Shown here: positions 7,894 to 17,369 of the stretch, in pieces | How the letters are laid out: each line of letters begins with the position of its first letter | Position numbering within the stretch: the stretch's first letter is position 1 | From: JAPHTQ01 sp050299175 | GTDB taxonomy: Bacteria > Pseudomonadota > Gammaproteobacteria > Thiohalomonadales > Thiohalomonadaceae | Direction: 5' to 3' | Assembly: GCA_050299175.1 (NCBI GenBank) | Contig: JBNKVM010000062.1 | Coordinates: 9,533-73,532 of the forward strand | Length of the DNA: 64,000 nt | Made by a program: the position numbers and the translations under genes | The notes under the pieces: generated by a model | The model's input: only the letters and a program-made list of their open reading frames with translations | Told to the model about the DNA's origin: nothing | The model's database searches: none

Positions 7894-9996
7894 TCAGGCA
7901 TAGGCCTTCAACAGACTGGGGATGTCCAGGATCAACGCGATACGTCCATCCCCGGTTATCGTTGCCCCAGCCATGCCCTGGGTACCGTGCAGTAATGCAC
8001 CCAACGGTTTGATTACCACCTCTTCCTGACCGATCAACTGATCGACCACGAAACCGATTTGCTGGGTGCCGACATGCACCACCACCACATGCCCTTCGGC
8101 AGGTAGTTTTTGCGAACAGCTCGCCACCAGCCAACCCGAAAGATAGTAGAGCGGCAGGGCGTGGTCGCGGATCATGATCACCCGACGACCGTCCACCACG
8201 TTGGTTTTGGTCAGGTCGAGATGGAATATCTCACTAACATTGACCAGCGGCAGGGCGAAGGTCTGCTGCGCCAGTTTGATCATCAGCGTTGGCATGATCG
8301 CCAGGGTCAACGGCACCTTGATCAATACCCGTGTGCCCTTCCCCATTTCCGACTGGATCTCGACACTGCCGTTAAGTTGAGTGATACGGGTCTTGACCAC
8401 GTCCATACCGACCCCGCGGCCGGAAACATCGGATATCTTCTCCTTGGTGGAGAAGCCTGGAGCAAAGATCAGCATGAAGGCTTCACGGTCATCAAGCCGC
8501 GCCGCCGCATCTTCGTCCATCATGCCCTTTTTCACCGCGATACTGCGCAGCTTGTCCGGGTCCATCCCCGCGCCATCGTCGTCGATGGTCAGCAGAATAT
8601 GATCGCCCTCCTGTTCTGCAGCCAGACGTACCGTACCGATACGCGGCTTGCCTTTCTTCTCCCGCTCATCGGGCATCTCGACACCGTGGTCCACCGAGTT
8701 GCGCACCAGGTGTACCAGCGGATCGGCCAGAGCCTCGACCAGATTCTTATCCAGGTCGGTATCTTCACCGACCAGTTCCAAATTGACCTCTTTCTTCAGG
8801 TTACGCGCCAGGTCGCGCACCACCCGCGGGAAACGACCAAAGACCTTTTTGATCGGTTGCATGCGGGTCTTCATGACCGACATCTGCAGATCGCCGGTCA
8901 CCAAATCGAGGTTGGAGACTGCCTTGGTCATCTCTTCTGAGTGCGCCAGAGAATTTTCCCCATTGGTCAGGTTCCACAAGCGATTACGCACCAGCACCAG
9001 TTCGCCCACCATATTCATAATGTCATCGAGACGCTTAGTATCGACACGCACGGTGGTCTCGGCCTGCGGCGCTTCAGGTTTCTTCTTCGGTGGCTCGGGT
9101 TTCTTCTCCGCCGCCTTGGGCACGACGTCCGCCGTGGCCTTCTTAATCGTGGTAGCTTCTTCCCCTTTCGGCGCGACAACCTCAGGGTTGAATTTGCCCT
9201 TACCGTGGAGTTGATCGAGCAGGGCATCGAACTCTTCTTCAGTAATGTCCTCGTTGCCACCACTCGCTGCAGCACCAGCGGCAGGTTGCGGCGCCGCTTC
9301 GGCAGGGGCCTGCTCCTGCGGCAAGGCCTCAGGGCTAAATTTGCCTTTGCCGTGGAGTTGATCGAGCAGCGCCTCGAACTCTTCCTCGGTAATATCCTCA
9401 TCACCGCCGGGGGCGGCGGGTGCAGCTTCCGCCGATTTCTGTTGCGGCGACTTGCCGTCAATGGCATCAAGCAGTGCTTCGAACTCTTCGTCTGTGATGT
9501 CGCCTTCTGCAGGCGGCGCAGTTACCGGCGCAGCTTCTACTACGGGCTCGGGCGGTGCTTCAGCGGCAGGTGCCGCGGCCGGGGAATCCTCGCCATCATC
9601 GTCGTTACCCGGATGATTCATTCGCTCCAGTGACTGCAACAACTCAGGACTGGCTTCGTCTGGCTCTTCCATGGCGCGCAAATTCTCGAACTGGGCATTG
9701 AGCACATCCAGCACTTCGAGAAACACGTCCATCATCGGTGTGGTAAGACTCTTCTCACCGTTACGCAGCAGGTTAAAGATATCTTCGGAACGGTGGCAAA
9801 CATTAACCAGCGCGTCGAGACCAAGAAAACCTGCCCCGCCCTTTATAGTATGAAAACCGCGGAACACCGCGTTAAGCAGTTCCTTGTCCTCGGGCGAATG
9901 TTCGAGATCGACCAGTTGCTCGTTCAACTGTTCAAGAATCTCGCTGGCCTCGACCAGGAAGTCCTGCAGGATTTCGTCGTCTGCATCCAGAGCCAT
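7894..9996 (-). CDS. cheA: CheA chemotaxis histidine kinase with three linker repeats
   Basis: 700 residues. The P1 phosphotransfer domain carries the phospho-accepting His49 in F-H-T-I-K-G-G. A Pro/Ala-rich linker (about 128-310) replaces a clear P2 domain and holds three copies of the motif D-I-T-x-E-E-F-x-A-L-L-D at residues 166, 201 and 250; the last two continue with Q-L-H-G-K-G-K-F. Dimerisation and ATPase domains follow (about 315-560, boxes H-L-V-R-N-S-V-D-H-G, D-D-G-A-G, G-R-G-V-G-M-D), then a CheW-like regulatory domain to the end. In Vibrio a linker segment of CheA (LID) contacts ParP; the repeats are a good candidate for that here. Confidence 0.96.
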   Translation of the reverse strand: MALDADDEILQDFLVEASEILEQLNEQLVDLEHSPEDKELLNAVFRGFHTIKGGAGFLGLDALVNVCHRSEDIFNLLRNGEKSLTTPMMDVFLEVLDVLNAQFENLRAMEEPDEASPELLQSLERMNHPGNDDDGEDSPAAAPAAEAPPEPVVEAAPVTAPPAEGDITDEEFEALLDAIDGKSPQQKSAEAAPAAPGGDEDITEEEFEALLDQLHGKGKFSPEALPQEQAPAEAAPQPAAGAAASGGNEDITEEEFDALLDQLHGKGKFNPEVVAPKGEEATTIKKATADVVPKAAEKKPEPPKKKPEAPQAETTVRVDTKRLDDIMNMVGELVLVRNRLWNLTNGENSLAHSEEMTKAVSNLDLVTGDLQMSVMKTRMQPIKKVFGRFPRVVRDLARNLKKEVNLELVGEDTDLDKNLVEALADPLVHLVRNSVDHGVEMPDEREKKGKPRIGTVRLAAEQEGDHILLTIDDDGAGMDPDKLRSIAVKKGMMDEDAAARLDDREAFMLIFAPGFSTKEKISDVSGRGVGMDVVKTRITQLNGSVEIQSEMGKGTRVLIKVPLTLAIMPTLMIKLAQQTFALPLVNVSEIFHLDLTKTNVVDGRRVIMIRDHALPLYYLSGWLVASCSQKLPAEGHVVVVHVGTQQIGFVVDQLIGQEEVVIKPLGALLHGTQGMAGATITGDGRIALILDIPSLLKAYA

Positions 9997-10007
9997 CGCT
10001 TACACCC

Positions 10008-10766
10008 TCAAAAACCCAGACTCGATAACAGGTCGTCCACTTCGTCCTGTCCCGAAACCAGATTCTCGGTATCATCAACACCCGGCACACTGGGCCCGGT
10101 CGCCTTGGTTTTGTCCGCTTCATCGCCCTTACCGCGCAACGCCTCGCTGGCGGCAAGGTTCTGCCCGGAGATCCGTACCAGCTCCACCAGGCTGTCTTCC
10201 ATCTCATCCACCAACTGAATCACCCGTTCGATGATCTGTCCGGTCAGATCCTGGAAGTCCTGCGCCATCACCACTTCGTTGAGATTTTCTTTCAATGCCG
10301 TACTGTCGGCACCTAGCTCATCGAAGAAGCCGCTTAAGTCGTTGCTCAGGTTACGAAACTCATCGGCACTCATTTCGCGCCGGGTAAAACGCTGCCACTG
10401 CTCCTTAAGATGTGCAGCGTGGCTTGCGATCTGTTCGCACAACGGCGTTGAGTTCTCCGCCGCCGTCAGGCTGCGATCCGCCGCCTGTGCGGTCATGGTC
10501 ACCACGTAACGCAGACGCTCACGTGCATCGGGAAAGTCCTTTTCAGCATATTGCGCAATACGTGAATCGAGGCGGAAGTTGTTCAACGATTCATGGAACT
10601 GACGAGTCAACTTGCCCAGTTCCTGAAACAGACTGGTCTCGCGCATTTTGGCGATCTGATCCAGCAGGCGATCTGCCTCTGCCTCATTGCCCTCTTCCAC
10701 GTAACGCGCCAATTCGCGCACTTGCTCGATGAAATCGGTGGTCAGGGTTGTCGGTATTTTTGCCAT
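10008..10766 (-). CDS. cheZ: CheZ phosphatase of CheY-P
   Basis: 252 residues, mostly long helices. The catalytic region V-M-A-Q-D-F-Q-D-L-T-G-Q (about 166-177) with the essential Gln is intact. The C-terminus D-E-V-D-D-L-L-S-S-L-G-F is the amphipathic peptide that grips CheY. It lies 11 nt upstream of cheA and 42 nt downstream of cheY. Confidence 0.95.
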   Translation of the reverse strand: MAKIPTTLTTDFIEQVRELARYVEEGNEAEADRLLDQIAKMRETSLFQELGKLTRQFHESLNNFRLDSRIAQYAEKDFPDARERLRYVVTMTAQAADRSLTAAENSTPLCEQIASHAAHLKEQWQRFTRREMSADEFRNLSNDLSGFFDELGADSTALKENLNEVVMAQDFQDLTGQIIERVIQLVDEMEDSLVELVRISGQNLAASEALRGKGDEADKTKATGPSVPGVDDTENLVSGQDEVDDLLSSLGF

Positions 10767-10808
10767 CAGGTAGTTCTCTTCTCGCTGTTGCCGCAGCCGT
10801 TACAGCCT

Positions 10809-11195
10809 TTATGCGTTGATACGCTCGTAGATCTTTTCCAGTTTTTCCTTGAGGGTGGCGGCAGTAAACGGCTTGACGATATAACCGTTAACCCCTGCCT
10901 GAGCGGCCTCGATGATTTGCGCCTTTTTCTGTTCGGCGGTCACCATCAGCACTGGCATAGAGGAGAGTTTTGGATCGGCGCGCACAGCGCGCAGCAGATC
11001 GATACCCTGCATTCCCGGCATGTTCCAGTCGGTGATCAGCAGGTCGTAACTGCCTGTCTGCAACATCGGCAGCGCGGTGGTGCCATCATCCGCCTCATCG
11101 GCATTGTTAAAGCCGAGATCCCGCAGCAGATTCTTGATGATCCGTCGCATGGTGGAAAAATCGTCAACCACCAGTATTTTGATGTTCTTGTCCAA
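10809..11195 (-). CDS. cheY: CheY response regulator
   Basis: 128 residues, a single receiver domain. D11, D12 and the phosphorylation site D56 (L-L-I-T-D-W-N-M-P) are present, with the conserved Thr in V-T-A-E and Lys in I-V-K-P-F. It binds FliM when phosphorylated and sets the rotation sense. Separated by 91 nt from fliA, the widest gap in the operon, where an internal promoter could sit though I could not identify one. Confidence 0.97.
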   Translation of the reverse strand: MDKNIKILVVDDFSTMRRIIKNLLRDLGFNNADEADDGTTALPMLQTGSYDLLITDWNMPGMQGIDLLRAVRADPKLSSMPVLMVTAEQKKAQIIEAAQAGVNGYIVKPFTAATLKEKLEKIYERINA

Positions 11196-11286
11196 TTGTG
11201 CCTCCGAAACTGCTACGCCACGCCGCTATCCTGCGTCACGTACATTCCCCTGTCTGTTAATGCTGCTGATGCGGTTACTCAATCAA

Positions 11287-12015
11287 TTATTGGGCATCCG
11301 CAGGATTCATGCGAGCTCGTATCCGCACCAGTGCCTGGCTGTGGATCTGACATACCCGCGACTCGGTCACGCCAAGCACCTCACCAATCTCCTTCAGATT
11401 CAACTCGTCGCCGTAGTAGAGCGACATCACCAGACGCTCGCGCTCGGGCAACGCCGCTACTGCGGCGGTCAACCTGGCGCTGCGCTGTTCGCACAACAAC
11501 TCGTCGTCCGGCTCAGCTTCCCCGGAAGCAAGCAGGTCATCCACGCCACGTCCCTCATAACCCATCTCCTCGAAACTGATCACCCTGGAGGTGGTGCTAT
11601 CCTGCAGCATGCGATAGTACTCTTCCATGCCGACACCCATCTCCTCGGCGATCTCGCTATCCTGGGCATCACGCCCCTCGCGCGCCTCGATCTGGCGAAT
11701 GGTCTCGGCGATCTGTCGCGCGTTACGGTGTACCGAGCGCGGTGTCCAGTCACTGCGCCGCACCTCGTCGAGCATCGCACCGCGAATGCGAATCCCGGCA
11801 TAAGTTTCGAAACTGGCACCGTGACCCTGTTCGAAATTCCGTACCGCCTCCAGCAGGCCAATCATGCCGCTCTGGATCAGGTCATCCACCTGCACCGTGT
11901 CCGGCAACCGCGCCAGCAGGTGATAAGCAATGCGCTTGACCAACGGCGCGTGGCGGCTAATCAGCTCTTCCTGATTCTCCGCATAGGCCGCCAGTTTGAG
12001 CGCAACGCTGTTCAT
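11287..12015 (-). CDS. fliA: Flagellar sigma factor sigma-28 (FliA)
   Basis: 242 residues from ATG 12015, whose first bases overlap the TGA of fleN (ATGA). A longer frame exists upstream but lies inside fleN. Regions 2 (D-D-L-I-Q-S-G-M-I-G-L-L-E-A), 3 and 4 (L-P-E-R-E-R-L-V-M-S-L-Y-Y, L-K-E-I-G-E-V-L-G-V-T-E-S-R-V) are complete. It directs late genes such as flagellin, motor and receptor genes. FlgM, its anti-sigma factor, is not in the window. Confidence 0.96.
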   Translation of the reverse strand: MNSVALKLAAYAENQEELISRHAPLVKRIAYHLLARLPDTVQVDDLIQSGMIGLLEAVRNFEQGHGASFETYAGIRIRGAMLDEVRRSDWTPRSVHRNARQIAETIRQIEAREGRDAQDSEIAEEMGVGMEEYYRMLQDSTTSRVISFEEMGYEGRGVDDLLASGEAEPDDELLCEQRSARLTAAVAALPERERLVMSLYYGDELNLKEIGEVLGVTESRVCQIHSQALVRIRARMNPADAQ

Positions 12016-12881
12016 GCCAGCCCGTCCATCAACTGGCCGCTCTGCACCAGCCGCTCGACAAAGAACTCCAGACTGCCTGCTGCAGAACTGGGCATAGGCC
12101 ATTTATCGGCACGTTTGGCTATCTCCTTGAATGCGCTTGATATCTTGCTGCCGGGATAGGCATCGACCACCGGCCGCTGCATCTTCACCGCCTTACGCAG
12201 ATATTCGTCGTAGGGAACGCTGCCCATGAAATCGAGCATCACGTCATCCAGGAAGCGCTCGGTCACCTTGACCAGCTTGGCAAACAGCTCACGCCCTTCG
12301 TTCTCACTATGGGCCATATTGGCCAGGACGCGGAAACGGCGGATGGCGTGGTCACGGTTAAGAAGCTTAATAAGGGCATAGGCATCGGTAATCGAGGCAG
12401 GCTCATCGCAAACGACGACGATCACCTCTTGCGCTGCCTTGGAGAAACTGACCACGCTGTCGGATATCCCGGCCGCGGTGTCGACGATGAGAATATCCAC
12501 ATCGGTATTCAGTTCGCTGAAGGCATGAATCAGCCCCGCGTGCTCCGCCGGGCTCAGTTCCGCCATATTCTGGAGCCCCGAGGAGGCGGGAATCACCTGA
12601 ATATTGCCGGGGGCTTCGAGGATGATCTCCTCGAGAGTGCATTCCCCTTTAATCACATGGGAAAGGTTGCGTGAAGGCTGCAGGCCAAGCATCACGTCAA
12701 CATTAGCAAGGCCCAGGTCCGCGTCCATAATCATGACCTTTCTGCCCAGCTGACTGAAGGCGGTTGCGAGGTTGACCGAAACGTTGGTCTTGCCCACTCC
12801 CCCCTTGCCGCTGGCCACAGCGATCACTCGGACCGGTTTCGGTTTAGCCATACGTCGTAACCCCTCTGCTTGATCGGTCAT
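12012..12881 (-). CDS. fleN: FleN/FlhG MinD-like ATPase controlling flagellar number
   Basis: 289 residues with the Walker A K-G-G-V-G-K-T near residue 26, D-A-D-L-G-L-A-N-V-D switch and I-V-D-T-A-A-G motif. The C-terminal amphipathic helix typical of MinD-type ATPases is plausible. FleN restrains the master regulator FleQ and works against FlhF to keep one polar flagellum. Flanked by flhF (18 nt) and fliA (4-nt overlap). Confidence 0.95.
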   Translation of the reverse strand: MTDQAEGLRRMAKPKPVRVIAVASGKGGVGKTNVSVNLATAFSQLGRKVMIMDADLGLANVDVMLGLQPSRNLSHVIKGECTLEEIILEAPGNIQVIPASSGLQNMAELSPAEHAGLIHAFSELNTDVDILIVDTAAGISDSVVSFSKAAQEVIVVVCDEPASITDAYALIKLLNRDHAIRRFRVLANMAHSENEGRELFAKLVKVTERFLDDVMLDFMGSVPYDEYLRKAVKMQRPVVDAYPGSKISSAFKEIAKRADKWPMPSSAAGSLEFFVERLVQSGQLMDGLA

Positions 12882-12899
12882 TGGCTACCTCTGCCGAAT

Positions 12900-14057
12900 T
12901 CAGCCCGCCAGGCGTCCGAATTCCATCACCAGACGCTCTTCTGCAGGCTTCTCCGGAAGCTGTTGCAGTTGCTGGACACACCGATTCACCAGATTATTGC
13001 TGCGCCCTGGGTGGAGATCTTCCGGCACACGTTGACCGTCACTGACGTAGGCCACCGGCAACCGGTTCTGCACCACCACTGAGAGCGCCTCTCCCGGCAC
13101 CATGGTCTCGTCCATCTTGGTCAGAATAGCACCTTCGAGCTTGACCTTGCCAAAGCCACGTAAAACCTCTTCCAAAGTGCTGCGCTGACTCGACGCGGAG
13201 AGTACTGCATAACTGCGGATCGGCAAACCACTACCACGCAACATGTCGAACTGTTCGCTGAGTCGAATATCGCGCTGACTCATCCCCGCAGTGTCGATCA
13301 ACACCAGCTGTTTATCGCGCAGGGTCAGCAGGATTTTGCGTAGTTCGTCGCCGTCTTTAGCCACGTGGACCGGGGCACCGAGGATCTGGCCGTAGGTACG
13401 CAGTTGCTGGTGTGCGCCGATGCGATAGCTATCGGTGGTCACCAGTGCCACTCGATTGGGGCCATGACGCAGGGTATAGCGCGCCGCCAGTTTGGCTACA
13501 CTGGTGGTCTTGCCCGCGCCCTCAGGGCCGAGCAGCGCGACGATACCGACGCGATTGAGAATGTCGTCGTTGGTCACCTGCACCCGGGTCGCCAGCAGAG
13601 TCAGGGCGCGGCGCCAGTTCTGATTCATGTCCTGGGTATAGGGTACTTTCTCGGCAATGCTGCGGCAGAGATTGGGATGCAACCCCATCTGCAACAGGCG
13701 CTCCAGCAGCCTGGCCTGCTGCGGGTGTTTCTCTTTCATGTTCTTCCAGCCGATGCCGTTGAGCTGGCTCTCGATCACCCCGCGCAACATATTGATCTCA
13801 TCGCGCATCGCCACCAGCGCCGGGTCCTGTGACCACTCGATCTGCGGCGCCTTGGCCGGGGCTTTCTCCGTCGCAGCGGTATCGCTGCCGCCACTGAGGC
13901 TGCGATACATCTTTTCGTCGTAGTCGACGGCGGCGACGATCTCGACCCCGCCGTCGACCCGGCGATTGGAGAGGATCACCGCATCGGGCCCCTGCGCATC
14001 GCGCACCATCTGAATGGCCTGACGCATATCGGTAGCAAAGTAGCGTTTGATTTTCAT
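12900..14057 (-). CDS. flhF: FlhF SRP-type GTPase, polar flagellum placement
   Basis: 385 residues. The frame is open five codons further, but ATG 14057 (MKIKRYF) is the family's usual start. N-terminal basic region and linker, then the NG domain with G1 G-P-E-G-A-G-K-T-T, D-T-A-G-M and T-K-M-D-E. FlhF recruits the first flagellar parts to the pole. Flanked by flhA upstream and fleN downstream, as in other polar flagellates. Confidence 0.95.
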   Translation of the reverse strand: MKIKRYFATDMRQAIQMVRDAQGPDAVILSNRRVDGGVEIVAAVDYDEKMYRSLSGGSDTAATEKAPAKAPQIEWSQDPALVAMRDEINMLRGVIESQLNGIGWKNMKEKHPQQARLLERLLQMGLHPNLCRSIAEKVPYTQDMNQNWRRALTLLATRVQVTNDDILNRVGIVALLGPEGAGKTTSVAKLAARYTLRHGPNRVALVTTDSYRIGAHQQLRTYGQILGAPVHVAKDGDELRKILLTLRDKQLVLIDTAGMSQRDIRLSEQFDMLRGSGLPIRSYAVLSASSQRSTLEEVLRGFGKVKLEGAILTKMDETMVPGEALSVVVQNRLPVAYVSDGQRVPEDLHPGRSNNLVNRCVQQLQQLPEKPAEERLVMEFGRLAG

Positions 14058-14097
14058 GCCTTTAACCCTCACTCAGCCCGGTGTTCCGGGCACCCGG

Positions 14098-16206
14098 TCA
14101 GCCCGTCTGTTTGCCTACGGTCGCCACGATCTTGAGCTGCTTGTCGTCCGGGATCTCGTTGTACGAGAGCACGTGCAGTCCTGAAATCGTGTGCCTGGTA
14201 AATCTTGCCAACAGTTCTCGTACCGGCGGCGCCACCAGCAATACCGCCGGCTTGCCCGACGCCTCCTGTTTCTGCGCACTGTCGGCCAGTCCCTGATGCA
14301 GGCGCTCTGCCAGCATCGGCTCGATACCACCGCCACCTTCGGCGGAGGCCTGAACACTCTCAAGCAATATGCGTTCCAGCTCGGGAGACAGGGTGATGAC
14401 CTCCAATTGGTTACGCAAGCCGTTGATTTTCTGGACAATCATCCGCCCCAGGGCGACCCGTGCCAGGGCAGTCAAATTCCCGGCATCCTTGACCCGAATG
14501 GCGCTCTCCGCCAAGGTTTCGGCGATGGTGCGAATGTCGCGGATCGGTATGCCTTCGGAGAGGAGGTTCTGCAGCACCTTGACCACGGTACCGAGCGGCA
14601 AATTGCCGGGGACCAGATCCTCAACCAGCTTGGGTGCGCTCTTGCCCAACTGCTCCAGCAGCTTTTGCACCTCTTCATGGCCCAGCAGTTCGTGGGCGTG
14701 ATCCTGCAACGCCTGACTCAGGTGGGTAGCGACCACGGTATTGGGATCGACCACGGTATAACCCAGTCCCTGGGCGTGCTCGCGCTGATTCTGGGTGATC
14801 CAGACCGCATCGAGACCGAAGGCCGGGTCCTTGGCATTAATCCCTTCCAGGCTACCGAAGACCTGTCCGGGATTTATCGCCATCTCTCGATCCGGGTGGA
14901 TCTCCGCCTCGCCGACGTTGACCCCCATCATGCTGAGTCGGTAGGAGTTAGGTGGCAGATCGAGATTGTCGCGGATGTGTACCGGCGGAATGAGGAAACC
15001 GAGTTCCTGGGAAAGTTTGCGCCGTACCCCTTTGATACGCGCCATCAGCTCACCGCCCTGGGACTTGTCTACCAGCGGGATCAGGCGGTAGCCCACCTCA
15101 AGACCGATGGGATCGACCATCGGCACATCGTCCCAGCTCAGATCGCGGCTTTCCGACGGTGTCGGTTCATGCGCCTGCTGTTCCTGTTGCTGTTGCTGCG
15201 CCTCCAGCAGCGCCCGCTCCCGGATCTGTTTGGTCTTCCACCAGGCGGCCCCCCCGGTCGCAGTGGCCAGCAGCAGGAACGGCACATTGGGCATGCCCGG
15301 GATAGTACCCAGCAACCCCAGCACCCCGGCAGTCACACCCAGCACCTTGGGATTGCTCAGCAGCTGGCCCATCACCTGCTCGCTCATGTTGCCGGAAGCG
15401 GTGACCCGGGTAACGATGATGCCCGCAGCGGTGGAGAGCACCAGCGAAGGAATCTGTGCCACCAAACCGTCACCGATGGTCAGCAGGGCGTAAACCTGGG
15501 CCGCGTCGGTGAAGTTCATACCGTGCTGTACCACACCGATGGCCAGACCGCCGATGATGTTAATCAGGGTGATCAGAATCCCCGCTACCGCATCGCCACG
15601 AACGAATTTGCTGGCACCGTCCATGGAACCGTAGAAGTCGGCCTCGGCGGCCACCTCGGTACGACGGCGACGCGCCTCGTCCTGATCGATGAGGCCGGAG
15701 TTGAGATCGGCATCGATGGCCATCTGCTTGCCGGGCATGGCATCCAGGGTGAAGCGGGCGCTCACCTCGGAGATCCGTCCTGCACCCTTGGTCACTACCA
15801 CGAAGTTGATAATGACTAGGATAACGAAGACCACTAGGCCGACCGCGTAGTTACCACCGACCACAAAATCACCAAAGGACTGGATCACCTGACCCGCCGC
15901 ACCGGAACCGGTGTGGCCGTTGAGCAGTACCACCCGGGTCGAGGCAACGTTAAGCGCCAGACGCAACAGGGTGGCGATCAACAGAATGGTGGGGAAGACC
16001 GCGAAATCCATTGGACGCAACGCATAGACCGTCACCAACAGAATGATCAGCGACAGGGTGATGTTAAAGGTGAAAAAGATGTCGAGCAGAAACGGCGGCA
16101 GCGGCAGCACCACCATCGCCAACAGTAACACCACGATCAGCGGAGCGCCGAGACCGCTACGGGTCATCTGCCCCAGAGTCGGTCCGAGACGGTTTGCTTC
16201 GGCCAT
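14098..16206 (-). CDS. flhA: FlhA, flagellar export gate membrane protein
   Basis: 702 residues: eight predicted membrane helices in the first ~330 residues, the FHIPEP-type cytoplasmic loop (F-V-V-V-T-K-G-A-G-R-I-S-E-V, D-A-M-P-G-K-Q-M-A-I-D-A-D-L) and a large C-terminal cytosolic domain from about 360 that docks chaperone-substrate complexes. Its ATG abuts the flhB stop region at 16206. Normal length. Confidence 0.97.
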   Translation of the reverse strand: MAEANRLGPTLGQMTRSGLGAPLIVVLLLAMVVLPLPPFLLDIFFTFNITLSLIILLVTVYALRPMDFAVFPTILLIATLLRLALNVASTRVVLLNGHTGSGAAGQVIQSFGDFVVGGNYAVGLVVFVILVIINFVVVTKGAGRISEVSARFTLDAMPGKQMAIDADLNSGLIDQDEARRRRTEVAAEADFYGSMDGASKFVRGDAVAGILITLINIIGGLAIGVVQHGMNFTDAAQVYALLTIGDGLVAQIPSLVLSTAAGIIVTRVTASGNMSEQVMGQLLSNPKVLGVTAGVLGLLGTIPGMPNVPFLLLATATGGAAWWKTKQIRERALLEAQQQQQEQQAHEPTPSESRDLSWDDVPMVDPIGLEVGYRLIPLVDKSQGGELMARIKGVRRKLSQELGFLIPPVHIRDNLDLPPNSYRLSMMGVNVGEAEIHPDREMAINPGQVFGSLEGINAKDPAFGLDAVWITQNQREHAQGLGYTVVDPNTVVATHLSQALQDHAHELLGHEEVQKLLEQLGKSAPKLVEDLVPGNLPLGTVVKVLQNLLSEGIPIRDIRTIAETLAESAIRVKDAGNLTALARVALGRMIVQKINGLRNQLEVITLSPELERILLESVQASAEGGGGIEPMLAERLHQGLADSAQKQEASGKPAVLLVAPPVRELLARFTRHTISGLHVLSYNEIPDDKQLKIVATVGKQTG

Positions 16207-17369
16207 TATGCGTCACCCCCTTCATCGTCTTCGGTCGGATCGCGACGCAGATCATCCGGGATCGGCAGGTCATGCATTTCGTGCATCTCTTCGCGACGAT
16301 AGATCGGGCTCTGCTTGAGCTGATAGACATAGGCCAGCACCTGGGCCACGGCACGGTAGAGCCCTTCCGGGATCGGCATATTCAATTCAGTGCTGAAGTA
16401 GAGTGCGCGAGCCAGTGGAGGAGCGGAGAGAATCGGCACATCGTTCTCACCGGCCACGCTACGGATGCGTCCGGCCAGCAGTTCGCTACCTTTGGCCACC
16501 ACGATCGGCGCACTCATTTTGGTCGGCTGGTAACGCAGCGCTACGGCAAAGTGGGTCGGGTTGGTGACCACCACATCCGCCTTGGGCACCTCTTCCATCA
16601 TGCGCCGCTGCGCCATCTCCTGCTGCAGACGGCGCTGGCGTCCCTTGATCTCGGGACTACCTTCAGTTTGTTTGAACTCTTCCTTGATCTCCTGGCGGGT
16701 CATCTTCAATTGACGGCGGTAGTCCCACAGTTGAAACGGCACATCGATAGCCGCCACCAGTAACAAAACGGCACTGAGAAACAGAAACGCCCATGCCAGC
16801 AGATCACCGGCGTGACTCATCGCCTGTTGCAGCGGTTCAGCGCCAAGACCGAGGAACTGCTCACCCTGCAGCCTGAGCAGCAGCAGCGCCACGGCTGCCA
16901 CCAAAGTGAATTTGGCCAACCCCTTGAGCATCTCCATCACTCCGCGCCAGGCGAAGACCCGGCCCAGCCCTTTGACCGGATCGAGTTTCTCCCACTTAAA
17001 GGCCATCGCCTGAGTGGAAAAACTCCAACCGCCGAGGGCCATCGAAGCGCCCATCACTGCGAGCAAAATGAGGATGAAAAAGGGCAGAAAGATCCACAAT
17101 GCCTCGAGGATCGAATCGCTCAACGCAGAGGTCATTGCGCCATCGTCGAAGGCCATGCTGCGCGGAATAATGAAGTCGTTGTGCAACAGATCAGCCATAC
17201 CGCGAATCAAATTGTCACCCATACCGATAAATGCGGTCGCCGCCATCATTAAAGCCACCACGGTATTGAGTTCACGGGAACGGGCGATCTGCCCTTTCTC
17301 CCGCGCCTCGCGCAGACGTTTGGGGGTCGCCTCTTCCGTGCGTTCCTGGCCGTCGCTATTTTCTGCCAT
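16206..17369 (-). CDS. flhB: FlhB, export substrate-specificity switch
   Basis: 387 residues with four membrane segments up to about residue 215 and a cytoplasmic domain carrying the self-cleavage site N-P-T-H (V-V-T-N-P-T-H-F-A-V). The C-terminal tail is long and acidic. Shares one base with fliR upstream and with flhA downstream, implying coupled translation. Confidence 0.97.
   Translation of the reverse strand: MAENSDGQERTEEATPKRLREAREKGQIARSRELNTVVALMMAATAFIGMGDNLIRGMADLLHNDFIIPRSMAFDDGAMTSALSDSILEALWIFLPFFILILLAVMGASMALGGWSFSTQAMAFKWEKLDPVKGLGRVFAWRGVMEMLKGLAKFTLVAAVALLLLRLQGEQFLGLGAEPLQQAMSHAGDLLAWAFLFLSAVLLLVAAIDVPFQLWDYRRQLKMTRQEIKEEFKQTEGSPEIKGRQRRLQQEMAQRRMMEEVPKADVVVTNPTHFAVALRYQPTKMSAPIVVAKGSELLAGRIRSVAGENDVPILSAPPLARALYFSTELNMPIPEGLYRAVAQVLAYVYQLKQSPIYRREEMHEMHDLPIPDDLRRDPTEDDEGGDA

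Noticed and set aside
8110..9633. Plus-strand frames of 276 and 230 codons opposite cheA
   Set aside because: Shadow frames of a complete, well-recognised cheA; His/Gln/Arg-rich products typical of antisense to GC-rich genes.
14191..15819. 542-codon plus-strand frame opposite flhA
   Set aside because: Antisense shadow of flhA with no family features.
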